Shown here: piece by piece, positions 9,906 to 20,640 of the stretch
Numbering within the stretch: the stretch's first letter is position 1
Layout: each line of letters opens with the position of its first letter
Assembly: GCA_951217055.1 (NCBI GenBank)
Contig: OX578277.1
Span: 104,602,119-104,666,118, forward strand
DNA length: 64,000 bases
From: Gerris lacustris
Taxonomy: Eukaryota; Arthropoda; Insecta; Hemiptera; Gerridae
Direction of reading: 5' to 3'
Notes under the pieces: generated by a model
The model's database searches: none
Told to the model about the DNA's origin: nothing
What the model saw: the letters and a program-made list of their open reading frames with translations, nothing else
Translations under genes and position numbers: made by a program

Positions 9906-10771
9906 GTAGGTAAGTGGGAGGCAGTAGCGTGCGGTGGGTGTAAAATGTAGTGAAGCAGGCCGTTGGGGTGTGGGGGCCTTCCCCCGGAAAATTTTAGAAA
10001 AATTGGGTCCAAATTATCAATTTTAATGCTATTTGACTGCAGTTCTCTTAGTAAATGACGATACTTAAATAATTGTTTACAAGTTAATAAAATATACAAG
10101 TAGACGCATCAAAGCAAAGAAAGCAGTGCTGTGAAAGTATCAATGCAGTGAGACATGAGACTGACTGACACTCGTAGCCCTAAGCAGAGGTGGAGTCGAG
10201 TGCAAACGTCTGAGTTCAGGCTCAAACGGATTCCTTCGCCATCAGCAGAAGCTCGCATCAGTTGCCTGCTTATTTAGATGGCAACCATTCCCTTTCTCCT
10301 TCTCCGAGTTAGGTTGCGCGGGCAGCCTTTAACCCATGCTGTCACAGTTACGCTTCACATGAATACGGTGGGATATTTTGGACAGCGCGATTTTTAAATG
10401 GAACGTCCTTTAATTACGTGAATCATGTTTCACGTTTGCTGTATTTTATATGTGAACAAATTTTACAAAATTTTACTGAAGCAGTGCTTCCTTTGCTTCA
10501 TCACACTGCTCGCCACTGGTGGGAGGAGTCCCTCAGTGTTATAACAAACATTGGAGACGTGTTAAGCACAATGTTGCCTGAAGTCTGGGCAATTCTCTTG
10601 CAAGTATTGAATTGTTTGCAAGGATCGATGGGACAAGGAGTGATGGGACGGGGTACCATCTTGCATAAACGTGTAATTTGACATTTGATCTTCAATTTCA
10701 GGCAACATTGAGCTTAACACATCTTCAATGTTTGTTATAAAACTGAGGGACTCCTCCCACTTACCTAACCC
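9906..10771. mobile_element. foldback element interrupted by a hAT-like insertion
   Basis: Arms reading taggtaagtgggagg and agtccctcagtgttataac, then caatgttgcctgaa, occur on the left and inverted on the right (10700-10771), with over 60 bases paired per arm. The left arm is split at gtgggagg by the insertion 9922-10518. Reading across that insertion restores a simple hairpin element of about 270 bp. It starts about 140 bases from exon 9676-9764, on the upstream side in gene order. Confidence 0.75.
9922..10518. mobile_element. hAT-like non-autonomous element, nested
   Basis: It begins CAGTAGCGTGCGGTGGG and ends with the inverted form CACACTGCTCGCCACTG. An exact 8 bp duplication GTGGGAGG flanks it (9914-9921 and 10519-10526). 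The 597 bp interior includes gggggccttcccccggaaaa, similar to text in the hAT-like element 7444-8445, so the two may be related. No transposase frame is present. It inserted after the surrounding foldback element. Confidence 0.88.
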
Positions 10772-11280
10772 CCCCCCCCCCCCCCCTCCACCATAAGGTA
10801 ATTTATTCTTTTAAAACTATAATACTAGAGAACAATTACTACCCGGACAACGATTTTCTCTTAAGACCCTATTTCAAACTGTCATTTCTGGGCTTTCACC
10901 CAATTGTTTGAAATTTAAAGTAGAAGAATGAAGTTTTCAGATCTCGTAAACCCATATCTCTATCTATTACAGAAGCTGAGCAATAAGTGTTCAAGAAAGT
11001 GTTGTTTTTTTTCCCACCCTATATTGTTATTGTTATTGTTTTATTAATGGGTGTTTGACGGCTAAGGTTATTAACACCCTGATCAAAAAAATAAAGTAAA
11101 ATAAAGTCCATAATATACGAATACGCTTTAATGGAGCAATAGTCATAATTGTGATGATCTAAGGACAAATCCATAATGTTTTTTCAATTTTTAACGTAGG
11201 CAAATAGAAACACGATTTTTCTATAGATAGCGTATTGTCATTAGATTAGTACTTACTTAAGAATAATTTATGGAAAGTAG

Positions 11281-12260
11281 GTCTGTCTGTTAATAAACAT
11301 ACATATCTTAAAAAATACTCGTCTGATTTTATTGAAATTTGGATGGTAGGTCATAATTAGCCCATTGTTGGTCCCATATAAGTTTCAACCTTATGCGTCT
11401 ATTTGCTTCTTTTCCACGTGCGCACAAACATACATTTATTTACATCTATATCTTCAAAAGTACTCATCTGATTTTTATGAAATTTTTATGGTTTGTCGAA
11501 AGTAGGCAGCAGATAGCACCACATAAATTTCAACCGACTGCGCTTTTTACTTCTATGAAAATGGAAGTATGGTGGTACCCTCCAAAACGTGATTCCGAGA
11601 TCTCTGTAAAGGAGGGGTCTTACGAACCCGGGGGTATCAGGAAAATCCGTTTCATATACATGTATGTCTATGCCTACGTATGTATGTATGTATGTACGTA
11701 GGTTCGTTCGGAACTTTAATCCTTTATAACATCGCTTCAAGACTTCGTATCGAGATGCGGTTTGCGGCATTTTTAGAACTTTGGACGGAAAAACTGATGG
11801 CGCAAACCCGAGCATCGTAGCTGAGTGAACTCTAGATGTAAACAAACCTCCTCTCTCTACTACCGACATTTATTAAGGTAACATTTTATTTTTATGTTAA
11901 CTATATATTTAATTGTGTTTATTATCATTATTAATTTTGTTTAATTTTGAATTTTTGTTGGAAAACTATAATCGATATTAACTGTTTGTACGATGTAGTT
12001 TATACTGAGTTGCTCACGTGCTCACGTATTGACATCACAACATTTCATGGAAGTCATGTGTGGGATTTCCACACCGGTCTTAACTTTTTGAAACTTTAAT
12101 TCATGTAAAAAATCAAAACAATATAGACTTATTAAAAGAATGGGGGAAACAATTAAATAAATTAGACAATAATAGGCTGTAAAAGCATAAAATCATTAAA
12201 GGACGTGAGGAAGCTATGTGCCACACTAATTGGCAGAGTATTTACCCTTATAAGGAGATC
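11281..12260 (+). repeat. interspersed repeat family C, interrupted copy
   Basis: The pieces 11281-11540 and about 12050-12260 match, in order, copies at 20210-20640, 39330-39760 and 55086-55722. Landmarks are attgaaatttggatggtagg, gcccattgttggt, tttcaaccttatgcg, tgtcgaaagtag, and, at the end, ggaagctatgtgccacacta. About 500 bases between the pieces (including a run of tatg tetramers near 11680-11700) are foreign or diverged. No coding capacity is credible. The class of family C is unknown. Confidence 0.65.
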
Positions 12261-12349
12261 AGCAGATTATTATAACAAAGTTAATTTAATTTAAGAATCT
12301 CGAAAAAATGAATAGAATGTAAACGAAATAAATTATTTATTATTATACG

Positions 12350-12500
12350 ACATTTTTTTTTTTTTGGTATTTGTATTCTTCACCTTAGTTGTATCTATGT
12401 GCAAAATTTGGAGAAGATTGAATCACGGGAAGTGGTTCAAAATTGGGGAAACGGAAATGTGCGACGAGACTTACAAAGCAAAGTAATATAAGACCAGTAA
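12350..12500 (+). repeat. dispersed repeat shared with 56440-56580
   Basis: Text such as gtattcttcaccttag, tatgtgcaaaatttgg, gggaagtggttcaaa and aagcaaagtaatataagacc occurs in the same order at 56440-56580 with roughly 85-90 percent agreement by eye. A simple A run of about 29 bases follows at 12601-12629. Confidence 0.65.
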
Positions 12501-12596
12501 AAAGAACTTTTTACATACTACGTTTTTTTAAATTTTCTATTGAATCGTATGTAATGTTGATAATATAATTGTTATTGTTATATAATATATAATGTT

Positions 12597-12631
<35 letters not shown>

Positions 12632-12869
12632 GTTCCGAATTTATTTACTTCACATAAATGACAACCATCTAGAGAGCTGATCTTAAACCTATAAAAGGAC
12701 AAATCTTTGTACAAAGGATCTCCCCAACACCAAATCTAAAGCATGCCATCGATATATTTGAAATAATATAATCGATATTTCCTGTTTTGCTGTCATTCAA
12801 CGTTTATCTATCACAAATTTGAGACCCGTCAAAATGAAGATTGCGTAAATATTGGATATGGCAAAACAA

Positions 12870-13145
12870 ATAAAATAACTTGCGGATTTTTTCCTAACTA
12901 ACTTTCCTTACAGCAAATTTTACTGAAAACCAATTAAATTCTGCTGAAAGATTGCTAAAAGTATTAAATAATGTATTGTCTTGTCATCGTGTTCTGAGCT
13001 ATGCTAAAAGTTTCAAATGTCTAGCTATTCGGGAAGTTAGTTAGAAATCGATTGCCAGATTTGTACCGGACAAACAAACAAACAAACAAACAAGAAAGCA
13101 AGCTAACAAAAACGTAGTAATTAACTAGTTTTGATATGATATCAA
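12870..13145 (+). repeat. dispersed repeat, inverted copy at 42345-42575
   Basis: Strings such as cggattttttcctaacta, cagcaaattttactg, tttcaaatgtctagcta and the caaa tetramer run followed by gaaagcaagcta all reappear in reverse complement at 42345-42575. The open frame at 13021-13248 lies across this and is not a gene. Confidence 0.65.
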
Positions 13146-13729
13146 AAAAGTAAAAAATAACATCGTAATTTTTTAAAAAAGCTCGTTTATCATGGATTAT
13201 TCTTTCGCTACACGACGTTTCAAACTTCGAGCCCATTACAGAGAACATTTCTAAGGAAATGGCTCAAGATGAGAGTAATTAGCTGATTAAGTCTTTAGTT
13301 ACTCAAGCTAGAGAATCTCATCATGAGCAACACCCCTGAGAATGTTATTTATGCAACTTAATTAGTTGCTAATGATCTCTGTAATAGATTCAATACGTCG
13401 TAATTCTCTAATTCTCAGGCGCGAGCTCCGGATATTTTAAAACCATGTATTGTTTACAAATCTATTATGTAAGTTCCTTCGACGAATTTCCTAAGTATAC
13501 TTTGTCGGTCATTAAATATATTGAAGCGAGCATCTTACATTCAACAAAATGCATCCTGTTTGTGTGTGGGAAACGTGTGACGATAACTTGAGTAAAAGTT
13601 GACCGATTATAGTGAACTTTGGTGCGATTTTAGTGAAACCGTTGGTACACCGAGCGCATAGTATATGCGTATATACTATGATCGCTCATGGCACTGGGCT
13701 GTAAAAAAGTTTTTTTGGAAACAAGTTTC

Positions 13730-14340
13730 TTATGGCACGTTCTGGAGCTCGGGAGTGAATCCGAAAAAAACGACCGTCACAAAATGAAGCGTCACGAAAT
13801 CTACTGATGACGATTACTTAAGTAAAAGATTACCGAGTTAGTTGAAATTTCGTACACATGTTCATTTTACCAATGCTCAGGACGAGTTCGTTGGTCAACG
13901 TTATCCACCCAAGCGTTCGCACGCAACGCTCGCACTAACATTTGAAATTAGCATTTTAGGACTGAAAAAAATGTTAACTTCATCTATTCGATGAGACAAA
14001 CAACTTTTATTAAAATCAACAGCGATAAGTTGTTAAAGGAACCGCTATGAAGTGTTAAAGATCGTTAAAACTATTAAAGCGGACCTAAACGTTTAAAATA
14101 GAGCTCTATTTATTTATTTATTTATTATGTAGTTATTGTTGATTTTTATATTACATCTATTTATAGTTAAATGTTTAAAGGTTGCGCATATCAATAATTA
14201 CTTAATGTAAAGGAATACACATAAATTGTTAGACTGAACTCAATTGTACAAATGTAAGTTTAAAACAATAAACGCTATTCTATTCTATTCTATACGTTTA
14301 AAATAGAGAAAGCAACATTTTTATTCGTTATCTTACTGTT
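13730..14340 (-). repeat. interspersed repeat family D copy
   Basis: Read on the minus strand, it contains the family landmarks: tctcatcgaatagatgaag, a run with gcgagcgttgcgtgcgaacg, aacgaactcgtcctgagc, gaacatgtgtacgaaatttc and cactcccgagctcc. Related copies are at 32817-33650, 57728-58265, 29745-30370, 45580-47345 and 39890-40190. The family makes spurious open frames wherever it occurs. This copy is interrupted by the retroelement tail 14104-14293. Confidence 0.65.
14104..14293 (+). mobile_element. short non-LTR retroelement 3' end
   Basis: A 190 bp insertion is bounded by a 15 bp duplication, ACGTTTAAAATAGAG, at 14089-14103 and 14294-14308. It ends in aaaacaataaacgc and a tattc pentamer run, a typical non-LTR tail. 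It interrupts a family D repeat, so it is younger than that copy. It has no coding capacity, and the LINE clade cannot be assigned. Confidence 0.8.
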
Positions 14341-14365
14341 TTAATAAAACTTCATAGCACTTCTT

Positions 14366-15155
14366 TAGATTGTTACTCCCCTTATAAGAAAAGAGGGGAG
14401 TGACAATCCAAAGAAGGTGTACGGCATGTTCTTTTATAGATTGTTACTCCCCTTATAGTCCAGGAGATAGCGTGCAAAAAAGTTTCTGACTAACATCAAG
14501 CTATAATTTTGTATAAAAGTCAATCTTTTAGCGGCTATTAAGAATATGTGGTCGGCTAAGTTCGTCTGTGGGACATAGCTTGACAATAGGCGTTTGAAAA
14601 AAACAAACCGGTGGAGAGCGGCCATGTCTCACCAATTATGGCGGACAAAGTGATTACCATAATCCTGAGAACAGAATTAGTTAGTAGAACAAAAATCAAG
14701 TCGATGTTATTTTCACACTTGATAGGTTAGTTATTCAAATATTACTAAAAATCAACGTGGTCACCTGGTCTGGACAAACTAACATCAACTTGATTTTCGG
14801 TCATCAGGATCATGAAAATCACATTGTCCACCATAATTGGTGTGACATGACCGCTCCCCCCCCCCCCCCCCCCCCGGTTTGTTTTTTTCCAAACGCCTAT
14901 TGTCAAGCTGTCAAGCTATGTCCTGCAGACGAAATTAGCCGACCTCATATTCTTAAAATGCGCTAAAATTCTAGCTTGATGTTAATCAGACACTTTTTTG
15001 CACGCTATCTCCTGGACTATTATAAAATCAGAAGTGTGATATTCCTTTTTTTCCCAAAGTACATTGGACTAAATATCCCTTTGTCTTAGTTATTTAGTCA
15101 AAGTCATTAAATTAAAAAAAAAAAAAATCATAGGGGAGTAACAATCAAAGAAGTA
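14366..15155. mobile_element. foldback element with long arms
   Basis: The inner unit 14456-15019 starts tagtccaggagatagcgtgc and ends with its reverse complement; more than 200 bases per arm are complementary, around a spacer near 14650-14750. Outside it, gattgttactcccc (14439) and ggggagtaacaatc (15133) form another inverted pair. Single related arms are seen at 44925-45030 and 42660-42830. A C run of about 20 bases lies in the right arm. Open frames at 14434-14625 and 14757-14966 are products of the palindrome. Confidence 0.8.
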
Positions 15156-15159
15156 CCAC

Positions 15160-16790
15160 TCCATATATATCGTCTAAAGTACAATAATAACAGGCATGTA
15201 CATTTTCAACTTGATACAAGCAAACGTTTTTTTGTAGTGATGTGTTACATTTTATTATAGTTGAAAAGGAGATATCCGGAGCGTTTAGTTGGTGGAATAG
15301 TAAGAATGCAGGGTGGCTTCCCCACTACTAGACTCTTCATTACAATCATACTCTTAAAGACATTATGGTAATCTATTGTCTAAATAATTATTGCAATAAG
15401 CTCGCTTCAATGATAGAGCCACGCGATGCCTTGTATAATTATAATAGATAATTAATTGAGTGATGAAGTATTTGTTTAAATTAGTATTATTGTTGTTTAG
15501 TATTCACTTCATAGTTTTGTTTAAGTAACTAGGTCTATAGTCTATGACAAGAGGTAAAATAGTTCCGTTCTACTAGTAGTGGCCTAAATAACCAATAGTG
15601 AAGTGTGTTTGAGCTCATCACTATGAGAGTCATGTATGACAAGCAGACTAGACAGGTATAAAGCCACTCAGAGCCTTGCCCTGGTTTACAACACTCCACT
15701 CTATTGTACCTTTGCAAAATATAATAAAGGAATGTCATTTTATAAAAATAAGTTTAAAGCGTAAACTTAATCAGCAGAAACTTTTTAGATAAAATAAAGA
15801 CAACAATCTAAAAGAGAGTTGAATTGACAGCAATAAAAAGTAATTTATCATCTAAAAGCAAAACTATTTCGACTAACGTTGTTTTTGTTTATTTGTTTTT
15901 GCTTCCAAGCTACCGAAGATAACAAAAGCATGTTATTATTTTGAAGAAATTAAACATTCTTAGACAGAATTACGTTCCGGATATCTGGTAACGTTTTGGT
16001 TTCGTGTCTATCTATTAGTCCATCGTTCAACATTTTGCTCTATTTTGATTATAGAACCGGGGACCGAGCACCCATGGCGCTCAAAAAGAATAGCAAAATC
16101 CTTAACGACCCCCTCAATCTTGGGCTCATTTATCTTCTCTCACCGACCCCTACACGGGGGTATATCGGTGGCACGCTTTAGATTCTGTTTTGGCGAGATC
16201 ATTTGTACAGATATTTGTTCTTTTTACTTTCTCATATAAAGAGAAAGTATTGTGATATTTACATTTTGATGGATTTACTCTTTTTGAGGTCCCCTGAGTC
16301 AAAAAAAGTGGTTTTTAAAAAATGTCTCTCTGTCTGTCGTCTGTGCAGACGCCTGGAGCCTAAACTACTGGACCGATTTTGACGAAATTTGGCATACATG
16401 TTCACAAGAAACCATACCCCGAGGCGAAATCGAGAAATGAGTTTTAGCTCTAAATTTGGGGCACTACTCCCAAAAACTCTGAAATAACGTAAAAAAAAAA
16501 AAAAAAAATCTCGAAATCGGTTTCGACGATTTTGTTTAAAAACTTCTAAAATGTAGTCCATTTAAATAAGAATCTAACTAGTTCCTGAGAATATAGCTTA
16601 AAACGTGGACGCAGAGGACCCAGGTTCGATTCCCCGCCCAGGAGAAGTTACATTTATGACAAATTTTGATGAAATGTTCAATAATAATTAAATTTACATA
16701 CAACAACTAATAGATGGAAAACACTGGACTAAGTAATAATTATGAACTCGTATATGAGAAAGTTTGAGTTGTCTCGGACCGATGCTTTAT
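15160..16790. other. intron with repeat fragments, no recognised gene
   Basis: A piece near 15395-15435 is the inverse of text at 29745-29770 (gcatcgcgtggctctatcat). A decayed start of family C is at 15895-16015. The stretch 16245-16560 has the gene-poor repeat wording gtctctctgtctgtc and ttgacgaaatttggc seen around this window. At 16622-16640 ggttcgattcc matches a Pol III B-box. None forms a convincing gene. Confidence 0.5.
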
Positions 16791-16794
16791 AGTA

Positions 16795-17394
16795 AACATC
16801 CATAAGTTGCACTGTTACTATCTGAATACCATCTATTAATTTCTCTAGGTTTAATAAGTTACAAAATATCATTGAGTTATACTGTTACTATCTGAATACC
16901 AACTATTAATTTCTCACTTTTATAAAGTTACAAAACGTCAATGAGCTGTATACTGTTACTATCTGAATACCGAGTATTAATTTCTCAAGTTCTAATATGT
17001 TACAAAACATCAATAAGTTATACTGTTACTATCTGAAAACCGACTATTCATTTATCAAGTTTTAATAAGTGACAAAACATCAATGAGTTATACTGTTACT
17101 ATCTGGATACCAACTATTCATTTCTCTAGGCTTAATAAGTTTCAAAACATCAATGAGTTATACTGTTACTATCTGAATACCAACTATTCATTTCTCCAGT
17201 TTTAATAAGTTACAAAACATCAATGTGTTATACTGTTACTATCTGAATATCAACTATTCATTTCTCAAGTTTTAATAACTTACAAAACATCAATGAGTTA
17301 TACTGTTACTATCTGAATACCAACTATTCATTTCTCCAGTTTTAATAAGTTACAAAACATCAATTAGTTATACTGTTACTATGTGAATACCAAC
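16795..17394. repeat. 70 bp minisatellite, about nine units, abutting an exon donor
   Basis: The landmark actgttactatctgaatac recurs at 16811, 16881, 16952, 17022, 17092, 17162, 17232, 17302 and 17372, a period of 70 bases with one step of 71. Units also share caactattcatttctc and taataagttacaaaacatca. The last unit runs directly into exon 17395-17589: on the minus strand the exon's donor (gttggtattc) is the first sequence of the array, and nearly the same string is present in several other units. Confidence 0.95.
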
Positions 17395-17589
17395 TACAGT
17401 TAAATCTGGAGGGGCAGCATTGTCCGTTGAAGTGTACCGGAGTACAAGCCGGGTCCAGTGCTTGACCGCAGGTGACCGGGTCACATCTCACTGTTCCTTT
17501 GACGCAAAAACAGTTCTCGCATTTGGCTGCGAACTCATCGACCTTCTCACCCTCTGGGAAATAAGCTCCGTCTACTTCACACCCTTCTT
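17395..17589 (-). CDS. VWC-domain gene, exon 5 seen (third VWC domain)
   Basis: This exon of 65 codons encodes a full VWC domain with ten cysteines: EEGCEVDGAYFPEGE, KCENCFCVKGTVRC, VTCGQ, PACTPV, GQCCPSRFNC. The acceptor is tctcgttacag and both ends are phase 1. The donor gttggt is non-consensus after the first two bases and lies in a 70 bp repeat unit. The join gives NYSEEGC on one side and NCSGLNEL on the other. The plus-strand open frame at 17420-17620 is a shadow. The domain is intact in every cysteine position, so the exon looks functional. Confidence 0.93.
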
Positions 17590-17593
17590 CTGT

Positions 17594-19118
17594 AACGAGA
17601 ACACAAGAGAATCAGGATGAGGTTACATTTAAATTTAAAACTTTTAGTTTTTAAAAACATAAACATTAACATATTTTGTCACCTTTTAAACATTCTCATT
17701 TAAGTAGAAAATATAAAGAGAAAAGACTACGATGTTTTGAACATTTTCATGTTAAGATCTCGATGGATTTAAACGTTTAACAAACAGCTGTTTTGGATAG
17801 TAAATTATTGTTTAGGTATATATATTTATAGATCATTAACAGATCTCAACTTTTGTTGTGGTGCTACATGGAGGAGAGTAGAATTAGACAGACAGGAGTA
17901 GCAATGCATGCAATATGTCTATGTTGAGGAATGGTTGCTTAAAGGATAACATTAATACATAATAAACAATTATTATAAATACATGGTATATCTCGTGAGA
18001 AATAGATGTTTTGGATTGAAACTTGGCCTTTATATTACACAGAAACATAGTTTCGTATTTATTTATATGTTACATAGTTATGAGTTTATGAGTTATAGAA
18101 CATACTACGTACGTTATCAAAAATGTTATATTTTATAGGATTTATTAGTAATAAGATGCTAACTTATTCTCCCCCATTGTTAACTGTTATTTGTTAATTT
18201 TTGTTAATTGTTTGGCAAATATTTATTATTTATGTTTATTTATAGATAAGTATTTATTTAGTTTAACATAAGTATATAAACCTGAATTATTATATAAGTA
18301 TATAAATAAGAAAATTTCTAGAATATGTATATGTGTGTGTGTGTATAATGTATATGCATGTATCTATGTATTATATATGGGTATACATGGGTGCTGAGTA
18401 TACACATATGTATATAGGTGTGCCTATAATTACATTTTTATCAATATAATTATATTATAAATTTTATCAATATGACTATTTGTACAACCACAATAACTAT
18501 TTAATTAATATTATATAATCTATTTAAAGATTTTATTAATGAAATATATTTTTACGAATTACGACCAATCAGGTCACCACAGGTAAGATTTAATTGAATT
18601 ACTTACTATTATGTAAAATTTACAATTTATTTGTACAATTAATATTGTAAAACATTCAATAAATTGTATGATTATTATTATTAACATCATTATTATCGTG
18701 GCTAATTGAGGATTACACTAGATAAATATTTAGACTTTAGTATCTAGTGGAGTGTGTTATGTAAAAGTGAATTTTACATAAACATGACCACCATCTTGAA
18801 CCAAAATGGCTACCGACTTTGGGCTAAGAAGAACCTATCTACAAAACTGCATGGTCATAGTTCTAGTGGTTCCAGAGACATCGTGATAGGCCAGTGAGTC
18901 GATCGTTCTTTGATTTTACTTTTTATCAGTAACAATGACTCGTTCATGATTCATGATATATATTCTCATGAGTCAAGAGTCTAGAACTGTATGAGGTTTT
19001 TATTTTAAATATGGTTTAGAGTTATTTGATTGAATTTAATTCCGAATTATTATTATTTGTATTATTATTATTATTATTATTTATTTTTTTAAATAATTTC
19101 TTCTTGCAAACAGATACA
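17594..19118. other. intron, AT-rich, no recognised gene
   Basis: No exon was recognised. There is low-complexity TA- and TG-rich sequence at about 18230-18440. Much of the remainder is simple AT-rich intron. Confidence 0.5.
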
Positions 19119-19128
19119 AGTAAATCTT

Positions 19129-19362
19129 AGCGTTGGGAACCAATCGACTGAAAACAGTCGACTAATCGGTTGTTTTAAAATTATATTCATTCACTCGGTT
19201 GTGGATGTCTAGTTTTCATTCGACTAATATCAGTCTGTAGTTTGGAGTTGTAATTCGAACGTGTATAACGAGATAACGCTATGAAACTGTTTTCAGTCGA
19301 TTGTTTTTTCCTGAATCGACTTATTCATTCGGTTGTTTTTTCTAGTCGGTTGTCCCAACTCT
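19129..19362. mobile_element. hAT-like MITE
   Basis: It starts AGCGTTGGGAACCAATCGACT and ends with the inverse of AGAGTTGGGACAACCGACTAG. The string AGTAAATCTT flanks it at 19119-19128 and 19363-19372; an 8 bp hAT duplication may be contained in that 10 bp match. The 234 bp interior repeats gtcgactaatcggttg-like words and codes for nothing. Confidence 0.82.
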
Positions 19363-19605
19363 AGTAAATCTTGAACATGCTTTCTTATTTAAAGAGTACA
19401 GGTAAAGGATTTGCCGTGAATCTTTAACGCTAACTAACTATGTGTTGGAGGAAAATCAGTTCAAGAGGTTAAAAGCGCTTTCTCTTGAATCCTAAGTTGA
19501 TCAAGTCCAATTTCTAGAGAGATGAATTTTTTTTTACAGCACTAATTATACCGGAAAATTGTACAATAGCAGGCCCAAGACGTACACGGGCTGTTGTAGT
19601 GCCGA

Positions 19606-20640
19606 GGACTTTTGCTTCCAAGATTACCGAAGGTAACGGAAGATATGTGATCTTTCTGGAGAACAATAGTACATTACGTGTCTAGTGTGGAAAGTAGCAT
19701 TTTGCATGTGAGTGTGGAGTTTGCAGCCGAGCGATAGCGAGGGTAGTAAAACCACACGAGCAAAGCAAAATGCAGTTTTCGCACGAGTTGCTTACCGTAC
19801 TTTATCTACGATTGTTGGATTTTAATAATAAATACAAAAAATCATTAAATAATCACTAAAAACATGATAAAAACAGTTACATTAATCAAACAAACAGCTA
19901 ATTAGTTTTGTTAAATGTAAACAAACACGCTAATCGTGCGATAAGGTGAAGAATTCTTCTTTATTTCCGCCCTAGGGTGATTGTGTTGTAAGGGGATTGT
20001 GAAACGCGCATGTGCAATGAATAAACTTACTACGAAAAGAATCACTTTAAACGCATCTAAACAGAGATAAAATGTTTATTCATATCAATCGTAGATAAAA
20101 CGTTTTTAGGTGTCCGATTTCAAAAATTCCAACACAGAAATCCGTTTCAGACATAAGGGAACAATTTTAGTTTCTTTTCTGCCTGTCTGTCGGTATGATG
20201 CTCAATTTTTTTTGCGAACCAACATATCGTCTGATTTTATTGAAATTTGGATGGTAGGTCATAATTAGCCCATTGTTGGTCTGATATAAGTTTCAACCTT
20301 ATGCGCCCATTTATTTCTCTTTCACATGCGCACAAACATACCTACATATACATCTATATCTTCAAAACTGCTTATCTCTTTTTTTAAGAAATTTTGATGG
20401 TTCATCGAAAGTAGCCCAAGATTAATTTCAACCGTCAGCGCTCTTTAAATTTTGCTAAATTGATACTTTAATACTTGTAAAAATCAAAACATTTTTGACG
20501 GATTTAAAAATCGGGGAAAAATCAAATAATTTTGACAATAATAGGTTCTAATAGTATAAAATCATTAAAGTATACAAAATAGAACGCGAGGAAGCTATGT
20601 GCCACACTAATTGACTGAGAATTTAATTTTATTATTTAAG
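19606..20640 (+). repeat. interspersed repeat family C copy split by a palindromic insertion
   Basis: The family start (gcttccaagattaccgaagg) is at 19613 and resumes at about 20107 with gtccgatttcaaaaattcc and then follows the family order to gccacactaattg. The intervening piece of about 430 bases has inverted end strings (ttatctacgattgt at 19802 and tcaatcgtagataaaa near 20087), suggesting another element. No coding sequence is credible. Confidence 0.6.

Noticed and set aside
10418..10695. Open frames on both strands
   Set aside because: They lie across the hAT-like element end and hairpin arms and have no recognisable protein features.
16622..16640. tRNA gene from the B-box-like ggttcgattcc
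   Set aside because: No matching acceptor stem or A-box was found upstream; it is at most a short tRNA-derived fragment.
17420..17620. Plus-strand open frame of 66 codons
   Set aside because: It is the antisense shadow of the VWC exon at 17395-17589.
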